Below, piece by piece: positions 61,126 through 64,000 of a stretch of 64,000 nt of DNA. This DNA comes from Propionimicrobium sp. PCR01-08-3. GTDB lineage: Bacteria; Actinomycetota; Actinomycetes; Propionibacteriales; Propionibacteriaceae. The translations under genes were made by a program, and so were the position numbers. Location of the stretch: NCBI RefSeq assembly GCF_030286045.1, contig NZ_CP127390.1, positions 1,054,001-1,118,000 on the forward strand, in the 5' to 3' direction. Below the pieces are notes generated by a model, which ran no database searches, had not been told where the DNA came from, and was given only the letters and a program-made list of their open reading frames with translations. Positions within the stretch are counted from its first letter, which is position 1; the number at the start of each line of letters is the position of its first letter.

Positions 61126-62916
61126 ATGAACTCACCGCACCCTGAACCCGAGTTCACCGGCGGCCCCCGCAGCGGGGGTCGCCACGCGGGTGCTCATCGC
61201 GCTCATCGCGCTCACCGAACAGACCGCCGCCGCCCGGAGAAGACAACCGCGCCTGTGCTCGGTTCGGCGAAGCCACCGGATGCCTCGGCGGATCACCTCA
61301 CCGAGCAAGGCGGCACCCCCGGCCGCGAACTACCGCCGTGGATCGCGCGCCCCACCCGGGCCGTCCGCAGGTTTTGGGGCTCGTCGCTGCCGCTGCGGAT
61401 GATCATCATGACCATGGTGGCGTCCGTGTTCGTTCTGGTGCTGAGCGGATATGTGTTCATCACCCAAGCCAGAAACGACCTGGTGGAGTCGAAGAAACAA
61501 GCAAGCATCATCGAGGCCAGCAATGTCCTTCGCCGGATGCAGACCCAATTGGACGACACCGATTTGGGTAGCGATTCGCTACAAGAACGACTGGGTCAGC
61601 TCGCCAGCGAGATAGGCAGCCAGCCCAGCCAGTTCAGCGTGATGATCGAGAGCGCGGCCAGCATCTTCATGTCACGCGGATTGCAGGCCGATAGCGTTCC
61701 CGATGACCTGCGCCAGAAACTGGACGCAAACTCCGAGGGCAGCTACGTCACGCTTACCGAGGTGAGTTACACCGACAACACCGCAGAGCCGGCCGTGGTG
61801 ATCGGAGGACATCTGTATGCCCCGTCAGGGCAGGTCTTTCCCGTCTACCTCATCTTCCCGGCCGGCAACGAGCAGCAAACCCTGCAGATGCTGCAGCGAG
61901 ATCTCGTCTCGACCGGCCTGTTGCTGATGGCATGTCTGGGCGCCATCACCTACTTCGTGGCCCGCGAAGTCAGCAGGCCGCTGCGTGCCGCCGGAAAGAT
62001 CGCAGAACGCATCGCTTACGGCGACCTCGACCAACGGATGGCGGTCAAGGGCTCGGACGAACTGGCGAGGCTGGCCACCTCGATGAACAATATGGGCGCC
62101 GAACTGCAACGTCAGATCGGGCAACTCGAAGACCTGTCCCGGGTTCAGCAACAGTTCGTCTCGGACGTCAGCCACGAATTGCGGACGCCGCTGACCACCA
62201 TGCGCATGGCAACCGAGGTCCTGCACGACTCCCGCGACCAGTTCAGCCCCGAACTTGCGCGCAGCGTCGAACTCCTGCACGGCCAGGAGGAAAGGTTCGA
62301 GTCGATGCTGGCCGATCTGCTCGAGATCTCGCGGTTCGATGCCGGAGCCGCACAACTCAGCTGCGATGACATCGACCTCGGCGATCTGGTGGCGGCCGAG
62401 ATCAGTGCCCAGCAGGCGGTGGCCGCTTCGGCCGGCAGCGAACTCAACCTGCACCGAAGCGGGCCGTGTGTCGTTGAGGCTGACGCCAGGCGGGTGCAAC
62501 GGATCGTCCGGAATCTGCTCAGCAACGCTCTGAATTATGGCGAGCATCGCCCGATCGATGTGCAGGTCGCCGGTGACTCCACGGCTGTTGGGTTGACGGT
62601 CCGCGATCACGGTGCCGGCTTCGAACCCGGGCAGGCCGAGCAGGTCTTCCTGCGATTCTGGCGTGCGGACGAGTCGCGGAACCGTGTCATCGGCGGCACC
62701 GGATTGGGGCTCGCCATCTCCTTGGAGGACGCCCGGCTGCACCACGGATGGCTCGACGCCTGGAGCCGGCCCGGAGAAGGCGCACAGTTCCGGCTGACAC
62801 TGCCACGAACTCAACAGGTCGTCCTGGATCATTCACCGCTGCCCGCCCGCCCGGCCGATTCGAGCCCCGAGAGCACCGAACCGGCATCAGGCCACGAAAC
62901 CGGAGCTGACCGATGA
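61126..62916 (+). CDS. mtrB: Two-component sensor kinase MtrB
   Basis: 596 residues from ATG 61126. A Gly/His/Ala-rich tail comes first (GAHRAHRAHRTDRR), then membrane segments at about 88-110 and 262-285 with an extracellular sensor between, a HAMP domain, the H-box FVSDVSHELRTPLTT with His350, and the ATPase domain (NLLSNALNYG, GTGLGLAIS). It phosphorylates MtrA. Its stop overlaps the lpqB start by 4 bp, making mtrA-mtrB-lpqB one operon. Confidence 0.94.
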   Translation: MNSPHPEPEFTGGPRSGGRHAGAHRAHRAHRTDRRRPEKTTAPVLGSAKPPDASADHLTEQGGTPGRELPPWIARPTRAVRRFWGSSLPLRMIIMTMVASVFVLVLSGYVFITQARNDLVESKKQASIIEASNVLRRMQTQLDDTDLGSDSLQERLGQLASEIGSQPSQFSVMIESAASIFMSRGLQADSVPDDLRQKLDANSEGSYVTLTEVSYTDNTAEPAVVIGGHLYAPSGQVFPVYLIFPAGNEQQTLQMLQRDLVSTGLLLMACLGAITYFVAREVSRPLRAAGKIAERIAYGDLDQRMAVKGSDELARLATSMNNMGAELQRQIGQLEDLSRVQQQFVSDVSHELRTPLTTMRMATEVLHDSRDQFSPELARSVELLHGQEERFESMLADLLEISRFDAGAAQLSCDDIDLGDLVAAEISAQQAVAASAGSELNLHRSGPCVVEADARRVQRIVRNLLSNALNYGEHRPIDVQVAGDSTAVGLTVRDHGAGFEPGQAEQVFLRFWRADESRNRVIGGTGLGLAISLEDARLHHGWLDAWSRPGEGAQFRLTLPRTQQVVLDHSPLPARPADSSPESTEPASGHETGADR

Positions 62917-64000
62917 GACGTCGTGCCGTGATCTCGTTGCTGGTGCTGCTGGGCGTACTGTGCGGCTGCGGGAACTTCCCGACCTCGGGCCCGATCGAGA
63001 CGGTCGGCGACACCGGCAGCGGCGACCGCACAGCAGGCATCGACGTGGCAGCCCAGCCACCGGCGCCCGGGGCGAGCCCGGACGCAATACTGGAAGGCTT
63101 CTTCGCGGCGTGTGAATCACCGGCCGATGGCTACGGCGTGGCCAGACAATATCTGACCGACGAGGCGGCCGGCGAGTGGCGTCCCGAAACCGGTATCGAG
63201 GTATATGACCCCGCCGGCCATTCGCAGGTGATCACTTCGGACGGATCGGCCGTGGTCAAGGCGTCGCTGGTGGGCCACCTAGGCGCCGACCGTGTTTTCA
63301 CCGCGCTGCACGACGAGCCGTACGACCACAATTTCGAGCTCACGAAAGTCGGCGACGAGTGGCGAATCAGCAATCCGGGCGACGGCATCTTGATGTCCCG
63401 GCAGCGATTCCAGCAAGGGTTCGAAGGCGTGCCGGTCTATTTCTGGAGTTCTTCCGGTGATCGGCTGGTGAGTCAGCAGGTCTTCTTGAGGCAGCTGGAT
63501 TTCGGTCCGACAACGCCCGACGGGTTGGTCCGTGCCGTCATTCGCGGTCCCGGCGACTGGCTGCGTCCCTCGGTTCTGGAGGTGATACCCACCGACGCGA
63601 CCTCCAACGGAACCTGGGTCGACGATGACGGTATCGCCCACGTGTCGTTGAGCGCCGAGATCGAGGCCCTGAGCGCCGATCAGCGATTCCAGGCCGCCAC
63701 CCAGCTGTTGTTCACCCTCGCCTACTTCGACCAGATCACCGGGGTGCAGCTCAACGTGGGCGGGAATCCTTTGTCGATCAACGGGGCGGACGATGACGGG
63801 GTCGTGCATCTCGGCGCAGTTGCCAAGTATGACCCGCAGCGAGCCACTGCTTCCCGAGACCTGTATGTCGTGCAGGACGGTGGCGTCGTGCGGATTCCGG
63901 AATCCGATAACGCGGCGGCGCCTGTCCCGGTCGCGGGAGCGTTGGGTGCAGGCTGGGACGAGGGCATCGCCTCGATGGCGGTGTCGTCGTCCAGCGACGA
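62913..64000 (+). CDS. lpqB: MtrAB-associated lipoprotein LpqB, 3' end outside window
   Basis: Starts at ATG 62913 (MRRRAVISLLVLLGVLCGCGN) with lipobox LCGC. About 362 codons are visible and the frame is still open at the end. A GerMN-like domain (about 170-290, FGPTTPDGLVRAVIRGP) is seen, and the beta-propeller has begun. LpqB interacts with the outer part of MtrB in mycobacteria and modulates it. Position in the mtrAB operon makes the call secure. Confidence 0.94.
   Translation, partial: MRRRAVISLLVLLGVLCGCGNFPTSGPIETVGDTGSGDRTAGIDVAAQPPAPGASPDAILEGFFAACESPADGYGVARQYLTDEAAGEWRPETGIEVYDPAGHSQVITSDGSAVVKASLVGHLGADRVFTALHDEPYDHNFELTKVGDEWRISNPGDGILMSRQRFQQGFEGVPVYFWSSSGDRLVSQQVFLRQLDFGPTTPDGLVRAVIRGPGDWLRPSVLEVIPTDATSNGTWVDDDGIAHVSLSAEIEALSADQRFQAATQLLFTLAYFDQITGVQLNVGGNPLSINGADDDGVVHLGAVAKYDPQRATASRDLYVVQDGGVVRIPESDNAAAPVPVAGALGAGWDEGIASMAVSSSSD

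Overview
The window looks like chromosomal DNA of a high-GC actinobacterium, most likely a member of the Propionibacteriaceae or a close relative. The supporting markers are a FasR-type regulator beside fabD-fabH-acpP-fabF, aceE followed by a DUF3052 gene, a DUF3145 gene, mtrA-mtrB-lpqB, ftsE-ftsX next to prfB and smpB-ssrA, and katG. The family-level guess comes from gene content and order only; no 16S rRNA or database comparison was available.

Layout. 1-14 kb: a partial MFS transporter, two lipoproteins, katG behind a 14-codon leader ORF, a HAD phosphatase, a Ser/Gly-rich membrane protein, a MoxR-DUF58-VWA-VWA operon and a convergent S9 peptidase. 14-25 kb: a Phd/VapC-like toxin-antitoxin pair beside DUF3145, the type II fatty-acid operon with its regulator, a PfkB-type sugar kinase, and aceE with a very strong terminator. 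25-29 kb: DUF3052, an hsp20 gene under a HAIR (HspR) element, a DUF5343 protein, a HicA-like pair and a methyltransferase remnant. 29-34 kb: one tightly overlapping leftward operon with a quinol-type nitric oxide reductase, a Cys-rich membrane protein, a slipin and three small membrane proteins. 34-41 kb: tRNA-Val, a YqeY-like gene, prfB, ftsEX, an M23 hydrolase, smpB and tmRNA.

41-50.6 kb is an accessory island that starts at the 3' end of tmRNA. It holds a nested insertion (an IS110-family element inside an IS3-family element, next to an IS481-type remnant), a protein cut by the IS, an orphan XRE antitoxin, a HEPN/TIGR02391-like gene paired with a coiled-coil tail-anchored protein, an AbiEi/AbiEii pair with an 11-bp inverted-repeat operator, a recombinase-like HTH ORF, and a ParD/ParE-like pair. 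The same structured repeat lies at both edges of the central part of the island (one copy at 41.15 kb, two at 49.6 kb).

50.8-58.5 kb carries a membrane-anchored propeller-like protein and then a compact cassette: small membrane protein, MacB/FtsX-type permease, ATPase, stand-alone ACP, ketosynthase and Sfp-type phosphopantetheinyl transferase. It looks like a minimal acyl-building and export system. 58.5-64 kb returns to housekeeping genes: aldo-keto reductase, YqgE/AlgH, and MtrA-MtrB-LpqB (the last is cut by the window end).

Best candidates for undescribed biology: the ACP-KS-PPTase-ABC cassette, the HEPN plus coiled-coil membrane protein pair, the structured repeat family whose copies keep their base pairing while changing sequence, the qNOR-slipin operon, and the probable bridge-RNA region of the IS110 element.
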